A stretch of 63,311 nucleotides of DNA from Burkholderiaceae bacterium (lineage in GTDB: Bacteria > Pseudomonadota > Gammaproteobacteria > Burkholderiales > Burkholderiaceae_E): the NCBI GenBank assembly GCA_900299025.1, contig OMIE01000033.1, positions 1 through 63,311 on the forward strand, written 5' to 3'. How positions within the stretch are numbered: the first letter of the stretch is position 1; every line of letters begins with the position of its first letter. Under the pieces are notes generated by a model. The model saw only the letters and a list, made by a program, of their open reading frames with translations, was not told the DNA's origin and did not search any database. Position numbers and translations under genes: made by a program. This document shows, in pieces, positions 8,564 to 17,609 of the stretch.

Positions 8564-9382
8564 CTAGTCTTGACGAACACGAGAAGGGCCGTCGTAGCCT
8601 AGTGAAGCGGATATTTTGCGAGCCGTTTCACAAATCCAGGTCACCCAAGCATCTTGGCCCTGATTTGCAGGCGCTGAAATCGACAGGCCTGCGACCAGTC
8701 GCGCGGTGTCGTCGTAAATCCCTGCTGCAATGCATCGCACGCCAGGCTCGAGTTCTTCGTTGTCACGAGCAAAGCCCATGGTCCTGACTTGTGATAACTC
8801 GAGTTCAAGACGACTGAGGTCAGTAATCGAATTCGCTGTCTGCCCCATAAGCTCGGTCCGCATCGCGTAAGAGCGCAGGGTTTTGACATCGTCGGCAGCA
8901 AGAAAGAGCTTACCCACCGAAGTCAGGTGGAGTGGTGCCCGGCCACCCACGGCACGTACCACCTGCATCCCAGAACGTTCAGATACAGCACGTTCAATAT
9001 AAACAATCTCGTCGCCTTGCCGAATTGATAGGTTGATCGGTTGGCCAGTTTTTAAATGCAACTCACGCATGGGACCCATGGCCGCGTCGCGAATGTTGAG
9101 TCGCGCTTTGACCAGGTTACCCAGCTCGAGCAAGCGCATGCCCAGCTGATAGCTGCCTGTTTCGATACGCTCAACAAAACGCGTGCCTACCAGGTCATTC
9201 AGAATCCGATGAGCTGTCGACGGATGAAGTCCCGTTGAGAGGCTAAGGGTTTTGAGGGAAACCGGTTCGCTGGATTGCGAGAGCACATCAAGCAGGCTTA
9301 CCATTCGGTCAATCACCTGAATAGCGCTCGATTTGCACTGCGGCTCATTGAGCGCAGAGGTGAATTGCTTGCTGCGTGCCAT
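8564..9382 (-). CDS. IclR family transcriptional regulator
   Basis: The 272-residue protein has an N-terminal winged helix-turn-helix (about residues 20-85, with VSLKTLSLSTGLHPSTAHRI) and a C-terminal IclR effector domain (ELHLKTGQPINLSIRQGDEI and following). IclR proteins usually repress or activate adjacent catabolic operons in response to a small organic acid. It is divergent from lutA with only 28 bases between start codons, so its product probably controls lutAB and its own gene from that overlap. The ligand is unknown; lactate or glycolate would be plausible from the neighbours. Confidence 0.9.
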   Translation of the reverse strand: MARSKQFTSALNEPQCKSSAIQVIDRMVSLLDVLSQSSEPVSLKTLSLSTGLHPSTAHRILNDLVGTRFVERIETGSYQLGMRLLELGNLVKARLNIRDAAMGPMRELHLKTGQPINLSIRQGDEIVYIERAVSERSGMQVVRAVGGRAPLHLTSVGKLFLAADDVKTLRSYAMRTELMGQTANSITDLSRLELELSQVRTMGFARDNEELEPGVRCIAAGIYDDTARLVAGLSISAPANQGQDAWVTWICETARKISASLGYDGPSRVRQD

Positions 9383-9410
9383 GATCGGCCGGACTATATA
9401 TCATTCAGCT

Positions 9411-10289
9411 ATGGAACAACGCATAAACCAAACCGATACGGCATCAACGGCGCCAAGTGGCGCACGAAGATCAAATGAACCAACCCTGGGTATCGAAAGC
9501 ACGACATCGCCTTTAGCCAGCCTCCGGGTCGCTCTGTTTTACACCTGTCTGGTGGACATGATGCGCCCGGAGATTGCTTTTGCAAGCGTAAGGCTTCTCG
9601 AAGACGCCGGTTGCAAAGTAGAGGTGCCGCTTGCACAAACCTGTTGCGGTCAACCAGGTTTCAATGCAGGCGACCAACATGTTGCGCGCGATCTTGCACT
9701 GCAATGGCTCGGCATGTTTGAATCCTTTGACTATGTCGTGGTGCCGAGCGGTTCTTGTGCTGGTATGGTTCGCAAACACTACAGTGAATTGTTTCGGCAC
9801 GATCCCGATCTGAGGGTTCGAATGCAAAGGCTTACCGAGCGGACTTGGGAACTCAGTAGCTTCTTGGTCGACGTCTGTGGCATGCAAAAGCCACCGGGAA
9901 ATTTTCGAGGTGAGATCACTTATCACGACGCTTGCAGCGGCTTACGTGAATTAGGCGTTCAGGCCCAACCTCGACAATTGCTCAACCATATGCCCGACCT
10001 GACAATCAAAGAGATGCAGGATTCGCGCGCCTGTTGTGGGTTTGGGGGCAGTTTTTCGGTGAAATACGGCGCAATTAGCGCATCAATTGCCGATGAAAAA
10101 ATCGCACAAATCCAGCAAACAGGTACAAAGTGTGTGGTGATGGGGGACCTAGGCTGCATGTTGCATCTCGAGGGCCGATTGCGGCGATGCGGTGATGAGC
10201 AAACTCGCGTCATGCATGTGGCGGAAGTTCTGGTTGGAGACTATCAACAAGCTGCCGGCACGACGGCCGCCAGCCGAGGAGAGGGTTGA
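9411..10289 (+). CDS. lutA: (Fe-S)-binding protein, LutA/GlcF-like CCG-domain subunit
   Basis: The 292-residue protein carries two CCG cysteine-rich domains, seen as QTCCGQPGFNAG and RACCGFGGSFSVKY, with a further conserved Cys in PSGSCAGMV. This is the LutA/YkgE architecture of the LutABC complex, which oxidises L-lactate to pyruvate; related domains occur in GlcF and HdrB. The ATG at 9411 gives a Ser/Thr-rich tail of about 37 residues before the conserved LRVALFYTC. No other in-frame start lies before that core, while an upstream Met at 9333 would overlap iclR. It is translationally coupled to the next gene (stop and start overlap). Confidence 0.87.
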   Translation: MEQRINQTDTASTAPSGARRSNEPTLGIESTTSPLASLRVALFYTCLVDMMRPEIAFASVRLLEDAGCKVEVPLAQTCCGQPGFNAGDQHVARDLALQWLGMFESFDYVVVPSGSCAGMVRKHYSELFRHDPDLRVRMQRLTERTWELSSFLVDVCGMQKPPGNFRGEITYHDACSGLRELGVQAQPRQLLNHMPDLTIKEMQDSRACCGFGGSFSVKYGAISASIADEKIAQIQQTGTKCVVMGDLGCMLHLEGRLRRCGDEQTRVMHVAEVLVGDYQQAAGTTAASRGEG

Positions 10290-11713
10290 TGCAAGTCCAA
10301 TCGATGCATTTCAAGGCTCGCAGCGGTCAAAAGCTCGCTGACCAAAGGCTTCAGGCTAATCTGAGGAAGCTTTCGACCAAATGGGTGGCTGGTCGCGCAG
10401 CAGCGATTGCCGAGTTAGATGACTTTGAGGCAACGCGAGACGACGCTGTTCAGCGTCGCAGTCGGGCCCTGGCTAATCTTGACATTTGGCTTGAGCGTTT
10501 TGAACAGGAAGCCACCCGTCGGGGTACGACGGTGTTGTGGGCCGAAACGCCAGCCGAGGCCTCGAAATTGGTTGTTGCCATCGCAAGGCGGCACCAAGTC
10601 CGCAAGGTCACGAAGTCAAAGTCGATGGTTTCCGAGGAAATGGCGCTAAATCGCGCGCTTGAGGCGGCGGGCATTCAGCCTGTTGAGACCGACTTGGGCG
10701 AGTACATCCTCCAAATCAACAACAATGAGCCGCCATCGCACATTGTTGCGCCAGTGCTTCATAAAGATAAGGATGAGGTTTCTGATCTTTTTGCCAAAGT
10801 CCACCAAAAGCCGCGACTGACCGAAGTCAATCAAATGACCCGTGAGGCAAGAGAAGTCTTAAGACCTCATTTTCTGAGCGCTGATATGGGCGTATCGGGT
10901 GGCAACTTTGTGATTGCCGAAACCGGCTCGGTTGCACTGTTTACCAACGAGGGTAACGAAGGCATGTGCACGATCGTTCCGCGTGTTCACGTTGCTGTGA
11001 CGGGTATTGAAAAGGTTCTTCCTACCTTGGAGGATCTGGCCATGGTAGCCCGTTTATTGCCGCGCTCGGCAACGGGTCAGTCAATCTCTAATTACTTTTC
11101 GATTCTTACCGGTACCCGTGCTGCGGGCGAGCTTGATGGTCCCGAACACCACTATGTGATTTTGGTCGACGGTGGCAGAAGCGGATTGATAGGTGGGGAT
11201 TTTGAGGCAATGTTGCGTTGCATTCGTTGTGGTGCCTGCATGAATCACTGTCCGGTTTATCAAAAAGTCGGCGGTCACGCCTATGGTTGGGTCTATCCGG
11301 GGCCGATGGGCTCAGTGCTAACGCCAGCTTATGTTGGGGTCGAAAAGACCCTCGATCTACCACAGGCGGCAACCCTATGCGGTGAGTGTCATGTGGTTTG
11401 TCCGATGAAAATTCCATTGCCCGACCTACTCCGTAAATTACGCGAGAGGCAGTTCGAGCGGGGTTTGCGCCCACTCGGAGAGCGGCTCGGTCTGGCAGCG
11501 TGGGGCTTTTTAGCACGACGACCAAGTCTTTATCGACTGAGCACGCGAGCTGCGTCGCAAGTGTTGCGCTGGTACGCAGGTGCTAAAGCGCACCTACGCC
11601 ATGTTCCAGGCGCGGGTGCTTGGACAGAGCATCGCGATTTGCCTGCGCCCAAAGGTAAGCCCTTCAGTGTGCAATGGGCTCAACGCAAGTCCACAGGTCA
11701 TTCCCCACGATAA
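10289..11713 (+). CDS. lutB: LutB/LldF iron-sulfur protein with LUD domain
   Basis: The 474-residue protein has an N-terminal LUD domain (about 60-300, including GGNFVIAETGSVAL) and two 4Fe-4S motifs, CIRCGACMNHCP and CGECHVVCP, followed by a basic C-terminal helix. LutB is the electron-transferring subunit of the non-flavin L-lactate dehydrogenase complex. The ATG at 10289 overlaps the lutA TGA by one base and follows GAGGAGAGGG; a TTG three bases earlier is the only near alternative. No lutC follows. The stop codon lies inside the first copy of a 29-base tandem duplication. Confidence 0.9.
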   Translation: MQVQSMHFKARSGQKLADQRLQANLRKLSTKWVAGRAAAIAELDDFEATRDDAVQRRSRALANLDIWLERFEQEATRRGTTVLWAETPAEASKLVVAIARRHQVRKVTKSKSMVSEEMALNRALEAAGIQPVETDLGEYILQINNNEPPSHIVAPVLHKDKDEVSDLFAKVHQKPRLTEVNQMTREAREVLRPHFLSADMGVSGGNFVIAETGSVALFTNEGNEGMCTIVPRVHVAVTGIEKVLPTLEDLAMVARLLPRSATGQSISNYFSILTGTRAAGELDGPEHHYVILVDGGRSGLIGGDFEAMLRCIRCGACMNHCPVYQKVGGHAYGWVYPGPMGSVLTPAYVGVEKTLDLPQAATLCGECHVVCPMKIPLPDLLRKLRERQFERGLRPLGERLGLAAWGFLARRPSLYRLSTRAASQVLRWYAGAKAHLRHVPGAGAWTEHRDLPAPKGKPFSVQWAQRKSTGHSPR

Positions 11714-11756
11714 GGTCGCCGAGTAAACATTCCCCACGATAGGGTCGTCGAGTAAA
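11699..11756. repeat. 29-bp tandem duplication spanning the lutB stop codon
   Basis: Copies at 11699-11727 and 11728-11756 abut exactly and differ at two positions. Both begin CATTCCCCACGATA and end CGAGTAAA. The first copy encodes the last lutB residues and its TAA. It looks like a local slippage duplication. Confidence 0.9.
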
Positions 11757-11776
11757 GTTTTTTGAGGTTTTAAGAT

Positions 11777-12385
11777 ATGGGCAGCACACAAACTCACCAA
11801 CACGATGAACGCCCTTTAAGCGATATAGAAATTAGGGTCAAGGCTTTAGAGAGTCTTTTGGTCGAGAAGGGCTACGTGCACCCCGAAACACTCGAGCGAC
11901 TGATTCAAACTTATGAACACGAAGTTGGACCGCATTACGGGGCCAAAGTCGTAGCGCGCGCTTGGACAGACGAATCGTTTGCTCAGCATTTGCGAGACGA
12001 TGCGACCGAAGCGGTGGCTTCGATGGGCTATCGTGGCCGTCAGGGTGAGCATCTTGTTGCCGTGGAAAATACCCCCGAGCAACACAATCTTGTTGTTTGT
12101 ACACTTTGCTCCTGCTACCCCTGGCCGGTGTTGGGACTCCCGCCAGCCTGGTACAAGTCATCGGCCTTTCGCTCTCAGGCCGTGATAAGGCCGCGCGAAG
12201 TGCTTCGCTCCTTTGGCTTGGATCTGCCTGAATCGACACATATTCGTGTCTGGGATTCGACCGCAGAGATTCGATATTTGGTGATTCCGATGCGCCCAAC
12301 GGGCACCGAGGATTGGTCCCTTGAGGCATTGGCTGGTCTTGTTCATCGCGATGCCATGATTGGCACTGCGCTTGTTAGGACTTGA
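11777..12385 (+). CDS. nthA: Nitrile hydratase subunit alpha, cobalt type
   Basis: This 202-residue subunit forms the metal centre of nitrile hydratase, which converts nitriles to amides. The claw-setting motif is VCTLCSC with Cys108, Cys111 and Cys113. Thr at the second position of C-T-L-C-S-C is the cobalt-type signature, whereas iron enzymes have Ser. The following [15 protein letters not shown] is the standard family block. The length matches known alpha subunits. The gene is translationally coupled to the beta subunit and followed by the activator. No amidase, nitrilase or cobalt transporter is in the window. Confidence 0.95.
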   Translation: MGSTQTHQHDERPLSDIEIRVKALESLLVEKGYVHPETLERLIQTYEHEVGPHYGAKVVARAWTDESFAQHLRDDATEAVASMGYRGRQGEHLVAVENTPEQHNLVVCTLCSCYPWPVLGLPPAWYKSSAFRSQAVIRPREVLRSFGLDLPESTHIRVWDSTAEIRYLVIPMRPTGTEDWSLEALAGLVHRDAMIGTALVRT

Positions 12386-12387
12386 TG

Positions 12388-13026
12388 ATGAATAGCATTC
12401 ACGATATGGGTGGTATGGATGGCTTTGGCCCACTGGTGCTCGATCAAGACGATGCATGTTTTCACGATGAATGGGAAAGGCGTGCCTTTGCGATGACGCT
12501 TGCCATGGGTGCGACTAAACAGTGGAATCTTGATCAAGCGAGGGCTGCGCGCGAGTCATTGCCGATGCTTCGTTATTTGCAGGCAGGCTATTACGGTATA
12601 TGGTTTGAAGCGCTCGAAAAATTATTGCAAGATCGTGGACTCCTCCAACCTCAAGCCAATGCAGTTGCACTCGGCCTAAATCAACTCGCTCCGCAGGATG
12701 TGAAGCAAACCCTGTTGAGGGGGGCGCCCACCGAACGCGAAGGCAGGACTAGTCCTGTGTTTAAACCAGGTGATGCCGTCATGGTGAGGGCCATGAACCC
12801 ACCAACCCATACCCGTTGTCCGAGGTATTTGCGCGGAAAGCAGGGCATGATCGATCGATGTCATGGCTTTCATGTTTTTCCCGATCGCCATGCAGTGTCT
12901 GGTGAAGAGGCTCCTCAAGCGCTTTATACCGTTGTGTTCAAGGGCAGAGATTTGTGGGGCGACGATGGATCAGCTGATCTTGTAAGCGCGGACTTATGGG
13001 AGTCCTATCTTGTGCCCTTATGCTAA
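12388..13026 (+). CDS. nthB: Nitrile hydratase subunit beta
   Basis: The 212-residue product begins MNSIHDMGGMDGFGP, the hallmark N-terminus of beta subunits, and ends with the SH3-like barrel (FKPGDAVMVRAMNPPTHTRCPRY). It pairs with the alpha subunit and supplies Arg residues that contact the oxidised cysteines. The stop of nthA lies at 12383-12385; ATG triplets occur at 12385 and 12388. The second is preferred because it gives the canonical N-terminus and about eight bases to TTAGGA. Confidence 0.95.
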   Translation: MNSIHDMGGMDGFGPLVLDQDDACFHDEWERRAFAMTLAMGATKQWNLDQARAARESLPMLRYLQAGYYGIWFEALEKLLQDRGLLQPQANAVALGLNQLAPQDVKQTLLRGAPTEREGRTSPVFKPGDAVMVRAMNPPTHTRCPRYLRGKQGMIDRCHGFHVFPDRHAVSGEEAPQALYTVVFKGRDLWGDDGSADLVSADLWESYLVPLC

Positions 13027-13061
13027 GCGGCAACGTTAAGCCGATCGATTGAGCCGATATC

Positions 13062-13400
13062 GTGAGCGACTGTATGGAGCCTCCACAGGTTTTCAATGAG
13101 CCATGGCAGGCCAGCGTGTTTGCCATGGTTGTTTCGCTTCACGAACAGGGCTGCTTTTCCTGGCCTGAGTGGAGCCAGACACTTGGAACAGTCATCCGTG
13201 ACCAAGAGGCAAAGGGTGACACCGAAGCGTGGAGTCACTGGTTACACGCCCTAGAGAGGCTTGTTCGCGACAAGTCGTTGGCCGCTCCGCTCGAGTTAGC
13301 GAGGCTACGTTCTGCTTGGACACAGATTGCCGAGACAACCCCTCATGGACAAGCTCTTGAACTTCCTGCTCGCATGCGTCCGCGGATGATGAGGTCATAG
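13062..13400 (+). CDS. Nitrile hydratase accessory (activator) protein
   Basis: This 112-residue protein resembles the N-terminal half of nitrile hydratase beta subunits (FNEPWQASVFAMVVSLHEQG, then FSWPEWSQTLG), the feature of P14K/NhlE-type activators that deliver cobalt to the alpha subunit by subunit swapping. It sits 35 bases after nthB. The start is GTG at 13062 or ATG at 13074 (MEPPQVFNEPW); neither has a strong ribosome site. Confidence 0.85.
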   Translation: MSDCMEPPQVFNEPWQASVFAMVVSLHEQGCFSWPEWSQTLGTVIRDQEAKGDTEAWSHWLHALERLVRDKSLAAPLELARLRSAWTQIAETTPHGQALELPARMRPRMMRS

Positions 13401-13406
13401 ACCAAA

Positions 13407-13462
13407 AGGCTTGCAGTCCTTGTGTTGGTGAAGGCTTAAGCCAACAGGCCTGCAGGCCTTGT
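13407..13462. repeat. Imperfect 17-bp direct repeats, one a perfect palindrome core
   Basis: AGGCTTGCAGTCCTTGT (13407-13423) recurs as AGGCCTGCAGGCCTTGT (13446-13462). The second holds the 14-base palindrome AGGCCTGCAGGCCT (13446-13459). The pair lies between the convergent ends of the nitrile hydratase operon and pyrD. There is no T-run, so a simple intrinsic terminator is not shown, although hairpins could still form. Confidence 0.7.
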
Positions 13463-13481
13463 CAGTGAATGGCATCTGCTG

Positions 13482-14525
13482 CTAACCCATCGCCTTTGAG
13501 CTGTAATCGCGTAGATACTTTGCTGTTTCGTAGATGAGCTTGGGTCCTTTATAAATCAGACCGGTATAGATTTGTACAAGGTTCGCACCTGCTTTGATCT
13601 TTTGCAATGCGTCTTCTTTGCTAAGAATGCCCCCAACACCAATAATCGGAAAGTCTGGCCCAAGCGCAGATCGAAGGCGGCTAATAACCTTATTTGAAGC
13701 TTCAAGCAGCGGCGCTCCGGATAATCCACCGACCTCAGCGGCATGGGCTGAATCCTTAACTTGCTCTCTTGCTAGCGTTGTGTTGGTTGCAATCACGCCA
13801 TCGATGGCATGCCTTTGCAGCAATCTGGCAATCTCATCGATCTGATCAAACTCAAGATCAGGCGCGATTTTTAAAGCGATCGGTACTTTGCTGCCTTTGC
13901 GCGCATCAAGCGCATCGCAGGATTTACGTAATTTGTTTAATAATGATTCAAGCGCATCGCTTGCCTGCAATTGACGAAGGTTCTTCGTGTTCGGTGATGA
14001 AATGTTAACGGTCACATAATCCGCGTGGGCGTGCACTGCATCGAGACAGCGCAGGTAGTCCTCGTCAGCTTGTTCGATGGGCGTTGAAGCGTTTTTACCG
14101 ATATTAAGTCCGATCGGACCTTGCCATTGTCTCGCGCGCACATGACAAAGGAAGGCGTCAAGGCCTTCGTTATTAAAACCAAGTCGGTTGATAAGCGCCT
14201 GGTGATTTTTGAGCCTAAACATTCTAGGCTTTGGGTTGCCGGGTTGTGCGCGTGGGGTCACTGTGCCGACTTCGATAAATCCAAAGCCAAGGCGCGCGAA
14301 GGCATCGATATGGGCTGCCTGCTTGTCTAACCCTGCTGCAAGGCCCACGCGGTTAAATAAGCGCAAGCCCATTACTGTGATTGGGTCAGCAACAGGCTTA
14401 TCAAGCAGGTGCTTTAAAAGTCCACTCGATTCGAGGGCCTGCAGCTGCGATAAAGCGAGGTGATGGGCGGCCTCGGCCTCGAGTTGAAACAACAGGGTTC
14501 GCGCAGCAGGGTAGAGGTTAATCAT
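13482..14525 (-). CDS. pyrD: Dihydroorotate dehydrogenase (quinone), class 2
   Basis: The 347-residue enzyme oxidises dihydroorotate to orotate in pyrimidine synthesis and passes electrons to ubiquinone at the inner membrane. Visible blocks are the N-terminal amphipathic region ([20 protein letters not shown]) characteristic of class 2, [15 protein letters not shown] (FMN binding), [13 protein letters not shown] (around the catalytic Ser), and [15 protein letters not shown] (FMN phosphate). It is the last gene of the Nudix-aat-bpt-pyrD run, 30 bases after bpt. Confidence 0.96.
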   Translation of the reverse strand: MINLYPAARTLLFQLEAEAAHHLALSQLQALESSGLLKHLLDKPVADPITVMGLRLFNRVGLAAGLDKQAAHIDAFARLGFGFIEVGTVTPRAQPGNPKPRMFRLKNHQALINRLGFNNEGLDAFLCHVRARQWQGPIGLNIGKNASTPIEQADEDYLRCLDAVHAHADYVTVNISSPNTKNLRQLQASDALESLLNKLRKSCDALDARKGSKVPIALKIAPDLEFDQIDEIARLLQRHAIDGVIATNTTLAREQVKDSAHAAEVGGLSGAPLLEASNKVISRLRSALGPDFPIIGVGGILSKEDALQKIKAGANLVQIYTGLIYKGPKLIYETAKYLRDYSSKAMG

Positions 14526-14555
14526 GGTTTGTTTGCCACCTGCGTACGCAAGTCC

Positions 14556-15290
14556 TTAGTCCGAGTTGAGTGCAGTCCAGCGACCTTGTCTTAGGCCCTG
14601 CATCGGCTGAAAGGCCGATTTGTAGGACATCTTTGGGCTTTCGCGGATCCAATAGCCTAAATAAAGAAAGGGAAGGCCACATTGTCGCGCCCACCGAATC
14701 TGCCAAATAATGTTGTAAATACCATATCGAGCGCTGACTTCAGATGCGTCATAAAATGTGTATACAGACGATAAGCCGTCGGCAAGCTGGTCGACGATCG
14801 ACACCATGCGTAATCGTTGATCCGCGGGTTCGCGAAACTCAATGAGATGGGTGCGAACGCGGCTTTGTAATAGAAATTGAGCGTATTGATCACGACTATC
14901 CTGATCCATGCCGCCGCCGGCATGGCGAAGACTCTGGTATTTAAGATACAAGGCGTAGTGCTCGGCCGAAAAAGTAAGCGGAACGAAAGACACCGACAGG
15001 TTTTCATGAGCTCTCCATGCTCGGCGCTGGCTTCGGTTCGCTTTGAATTCACCAACCTTGACCCTGACGGGGACATATGCCTTGCAATCATCGCACCATG
15101 GGCGGTAAGTGAATACACCACTTCGTCGAAAACCCACGCGGACTAAATCGCTATAAACATCGTGGTGAATCAAATGATTAGGTGTGGCAACCTGCGAACG
15201 CGCTGCCCTTCCCGGTAGGTAGCTGCAAGGGTAGGGTGCAGTTGCATAGAACTGCAGCGTTGAGAATGGTGCTTCATGCGGGTGAGTCAT
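14556..15290 (-). CDS. bpt: Aspartate/glutamate leucyltransferase (Bpt)
   Basis: The 244-residue protein shows the Ate/Bpt family blocks [31 protein letters not shown] and [19 protein letters not shown]. Bacterial Bpt transfers leucine from Leu-tRNA to N-terminal Asp or Glu, marking proteins for ClpS/ClpAP. The ATG at 15290 overlaps the aat stop as ATGA, so the two N-degron transferases are translationally coupled; a longer reading from 15317 is less likely. Confidence 0.93.
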   Translation of the reverse strand: MTHPHEAPFSTLQFYATAPYPCSYLPGRAARSQVATPNHLIHHDVYSDLVRVGFRRSGVFTYRPWCDDCKAYVPVRVKVGEFKANRSQRRAWRAHENLSVSFVPLTFSAEHYALYLKYQSLRHAGGGMDQDSRDQYAQFLLQSRVRTHLIEFREPADQRLRMVSIVDQLADGLSSVYTFYDASEVSARYGIYNIIWQIRWARQCGLPFLYLGYWIRESPKMSYKSAFQPMQGLRQGRWTALNSD

Positions 15291-15994
15291 GGCCAATCCA
15301 GTTGGCAAGTCGACCAATCGGGTGGGCTGAGCCTACACAAAACATCGATCTTTTCGAGATAACGTTGTCGAGGTATTGGACGAGCGCCCATGAGTGCTAA
15401 GTGTTCGGTTTGCTGTTGGCAGTCTATCATTGTGAAGCCCTCGCGGACGAGCAGAGCGACCAGTGCGGCAAGCGCGATCTTGGAGCCATCGGCCAGGCGG
15501 GTAAACATCGATTCGCCAAAAAACATGCGTCCAATACTCACGCCGTAAAGACCAGCCATGAGATTGTCCCCGTGGCGCACTTCGATGCTCTGAGCTCTGC
15601 CGCTGAGATGAAGTTGGCTGTAGGCCTCGATCATGGGTTCTGTGATCCATGTGCCGTCTTGGCCAGGCCGTGGGGCTGCGCAAGCACGCATCACTGCGGG
15701 AAAATCCTGATTAAGCCTAAGCGACCATGCCTTGTCCCTCATGAGTACGCGGCTACGTTTTTTAAGTGAACGGTGAAAGCGAAACTCATCACAAAAGAGC
15801 ACCATGCGTGGGTCTGGACTCCACCATAAAACTGGCTGGCCTTCGCTGTACCATGGAAAGATGCCAGCCTCGTAGGCCTCAATAAGCCGCGGTGCGCTGA
15901 GGTCCATACCCGCGCAGAGCAAACCCGAAGGCTCATCGAGCGCATCAGCCGGATCAGGCAGTGCTTCGTTGGCGTGAACCCAGCGCAATCGCAT
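15287..15994 (-). CDS. aat: Leucyl/phenylalanyl-tRNA-protein transferase
   Basis: The enzyme adds Leu or Phe to N-terminal Lys or Arg for the N-degron pathway. [20 protein letters not shown] is the family signature, followed by [16 protein letters not shown] and GESMFTR. I start at the ATG at 15994 because [15 protein letters not shown] aligns with the start of E. coli Aat; a TTG at 16018 would add eight residues. The gene begins inside the end of the Nudix gene (41-base overlap) and couples to bpt. Confidence 0.93.
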   Translation of the reverse strand: MRLRWVHANEALPDPADALDEPSGLLCAGMDLSAPRLIEAYEAGIFPWYSEGQPVLWWSPDPRMVLFCDEFRFHRSLKKRSRVLMRDKAWSLRLNQDFPAVMRACAAPRPGQDGTWITEPMIEAYSQLHLSGRAQSIEVRHGDNLMAGLYGVSIGRMFFGESMFTRLADGSKIALAALVALLVREGFTMIDCQQQTEHLALMGARPIPRQRYLEKIDVLCRLSPPDWSTCQLDWP

Positions 15995-16520
15995 CGTAGT
16001 GAAAGGTTGATCGTTCAAACATAGGATCGGTTTGCTGATCCTCCAGGAACCACTTTAGTGCCTTGTAAACCGTCCGAAATGCAATGTGGTCCCAAGGAAT
16101 ATCTTGAGCGCTATAAAGTTTTGCCTCAAGACTTTCCTCGCCAGGATCAAGATCGGGGCTCAACATTTCCGCACGATAAAACACATGAACTTGATTGACA
16201 TGGGGCACGTCGATCATTGCAAAAGGTTTGAGTGCGGTGATCTTCGCCCCGGCTTCCTCTCGGGTTTCTCTTTCTGCGCCTTGCTCAGTGGTTTCGTCGT
16301 TTTCCAGAAAACCGGCAGGTAAGGTCCAAAATCCATAACGCGGTTCAATCGCTCGACGGCATAAAAGGATTCGACCATCCCAGGTGCTCACGGTACCAAC
16401 GACCATGTTCGGATTTTGATAATGGATCGTCTTGCAACCGCTGCAAACCCAGCGCAAACGGTTATCGCCAGCAGGTATCGATTGTTGAACAGGACTTGCA
16501 CAACTTGAACAGAATTTCAT
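15954..16520 (-). CDS. Nudix hydrolase with N-terminal zinc ribbon
   Basis: This 188-residue protein has a zinc ribbon (CSSC...CSGC, residues 3-29) and a complete Nudix box, GFLENDETTEQGAERE followed by TREEAGA, which coordinates Mg for hydrolysis of a nucleoside diphosphate linked to X. The arrangement resembles NudC/ADP-ribose-type Nudix proteins; the substrate cannot be specified. The start MKFCSSCASPV at 16520 is preceded by GGGAG at good spacing. It is first in the aat-bpt-pyrD run and divergent from the initiator tRNA. Confidence 0.9.
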   Translation of the reverse strand: MKFCSSCASPVQQSIPAGDNRLRWVCSGCKTIHYQNPNMVVGTVSTWDGRILLCRRAIEPRYGFWTLPAGFLENDETTEQGAERETREEAGAKITALKPFAMIDVPHVNQVHVFYRAEMLSPDLDPGEESLEAKLYSAQDIPWDHIAFRTVYKALKWFLEDQQTDPMFERSTFHYDAIALGSRQRSTA

Positions 16521-16628
16521 AAAGATCAGTCTCCCGGAGGGCATCAGTGCTTGGACCGCGTTCTCTGCGGCAAGGACGCCAAAGGGTCATCGCGAAGACA
16601 CAGTTTAGCTCGCCAGCAGTATCTCTGT

Positions 16629-16634
16629 TACACT
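16629..16634 (+). promoter_or_regulatory. Probable -10 box of the initiator tRNA promoter
   Basis: TACACT lies 12 bases before the mature tRNA 5' end, so transcription would start near 16641. The -35 region (TTAGCT at 16605-16610, 18-base spacer) is weak. Confidence 0.45.
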
Positions 16635-16646
16635 CTCGACATCTGA

Positions 16647-16725
<79 letters not shown>

Positions 16726-16775
16726 CAAGATTTTCGTCGCGCAAGTCAACGCAGCAATCCGCTTGCAAGTCTGGA

Positions 16776-16901
16776 CTAGCGTGCGCCCGGATAATCTTGA
16801 ACCCATCTGAATTTGTCTGGTCGCGGCATAAGTTCGTTGACACGGCCTGCTAACTCGGTTTTTTTGGCTCTTGCTTCGGCTTGAGCACGCGTGAATGGCA
16901 T
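16776..16901 (-). CDS. Candidate small protein of 41 residues
   Basis: A minus-strand frame opens with ATG at 16901 and closes with TAG at 16776-16778. It would encode a hydrophilic, mostly helical peptide with MPFTRAQAEARAKKTELAGR at the start and FRWVQDYPGAR at the end. It fills most of the otherwise empty gap between the initiator tRNA and scpB. The residue composition looks coding (Ala/Glu/Lys/Arg balance, one Trp, no Cys runs), but no strong Shine-Dalgarno sequence precedes it and I recognise no family. It could be a real small protein or chance. Confidence 0.35.
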   Translation of the reverse strand: MPFTRAQAEARAKKTELAGRVNELMPRPDKFRWVQDYPGAR

Positions 16902-16928
16902 GTGTAACTTGGAAATCAACAGTCGAGC

Positions 16929-17609
16929 ATGAACACCAACCAGGTGATGAGGGTTTTGGAGGCGGCCTTGCTAACAAGCCGTGAACCCCTCAGCGTTTCG
17001 AAGTTGCGTACGCTCTTTGAGGATCAGGTTGGTCCCGACACCCTTAGGCAATTGCTTGAGCGTTTGCGTGAGAGCTGGAAGGGCAGGAGCGTGGAGCTTG
17101 TCAGTCTTGCCAGCGGATGGCGCTTTCAAACGGCTGGTGATGTGTCGGTATTTCTCGCAAGTCTTCATCCTGAGAAGCCACCCAAGTATTCGCGTGCTGT
17201 GATGGAGACACTTGCGATTATTGCCTACAGACAGCCTGTTACACGCGGCGATATCGAGTCGATCCGAGGCGTGACGGTGTCGAGCCAGGTTATCAAGACC
17301 CTAGAGGACCGAGGATGGATTGAAACCATAGGCCACAAAGAAGTACTTGGACGCCCCGCTTTGCTCGGCACAACGCGTCAGTTTCTTGATGATATGGGGC
17401 TCGAAACACTGAGCCAATTACCTACGCTTGAGGCGCAGCGGGGTATGAGTGACTTACTTGAAGCAGCTCAGCCGCTTCAAGCACGTGAACCGCCTGCAAC
17501 AGACCTTGTTACAGGTATGCCGCCTGCAGCAGACGTCCTTCTTTCAATCACCGATCCTGACGAGCAAGCCGCTGAGGAGTCTGAAACCCATGAACAAACC
17601 CGAGGATGA
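16929..17609 (+). CDS. scpB: Segregation and condensation protein B
   Basis: The 226-residue ScpB contains two winged-helix domains; [40 protein letters not shown] and GRPALLGTT are its best conserved stretches. ScpB dimers bind ScpA and the SMC ATPase to compact and segregate chromosomes. Its partner scpA lies 18 kb away on the other strand (35234-36037). The last 20 bases overlap the start of rluB. Confidence 0.95.
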   Translation: MNTNQVMRVLEAALLTSREPLSVSKLRTLFEDQVGPDTLRQLLERLRESWKGRSVELVSLASGWRFQTAGDVSVFLASLHPEKPPKYSRAVMETLAIIAYRQPVTRGDIESIRGVTVSSQVIKTLEDRGWIETIGHKEVLGRPALLGTTRQFLDDMGLETLSQLPTLEAQRGMSDLLEAAQPLQAREPPATDLVTGMPPAADVLLSITDPDEQAAEESETHEQTRG

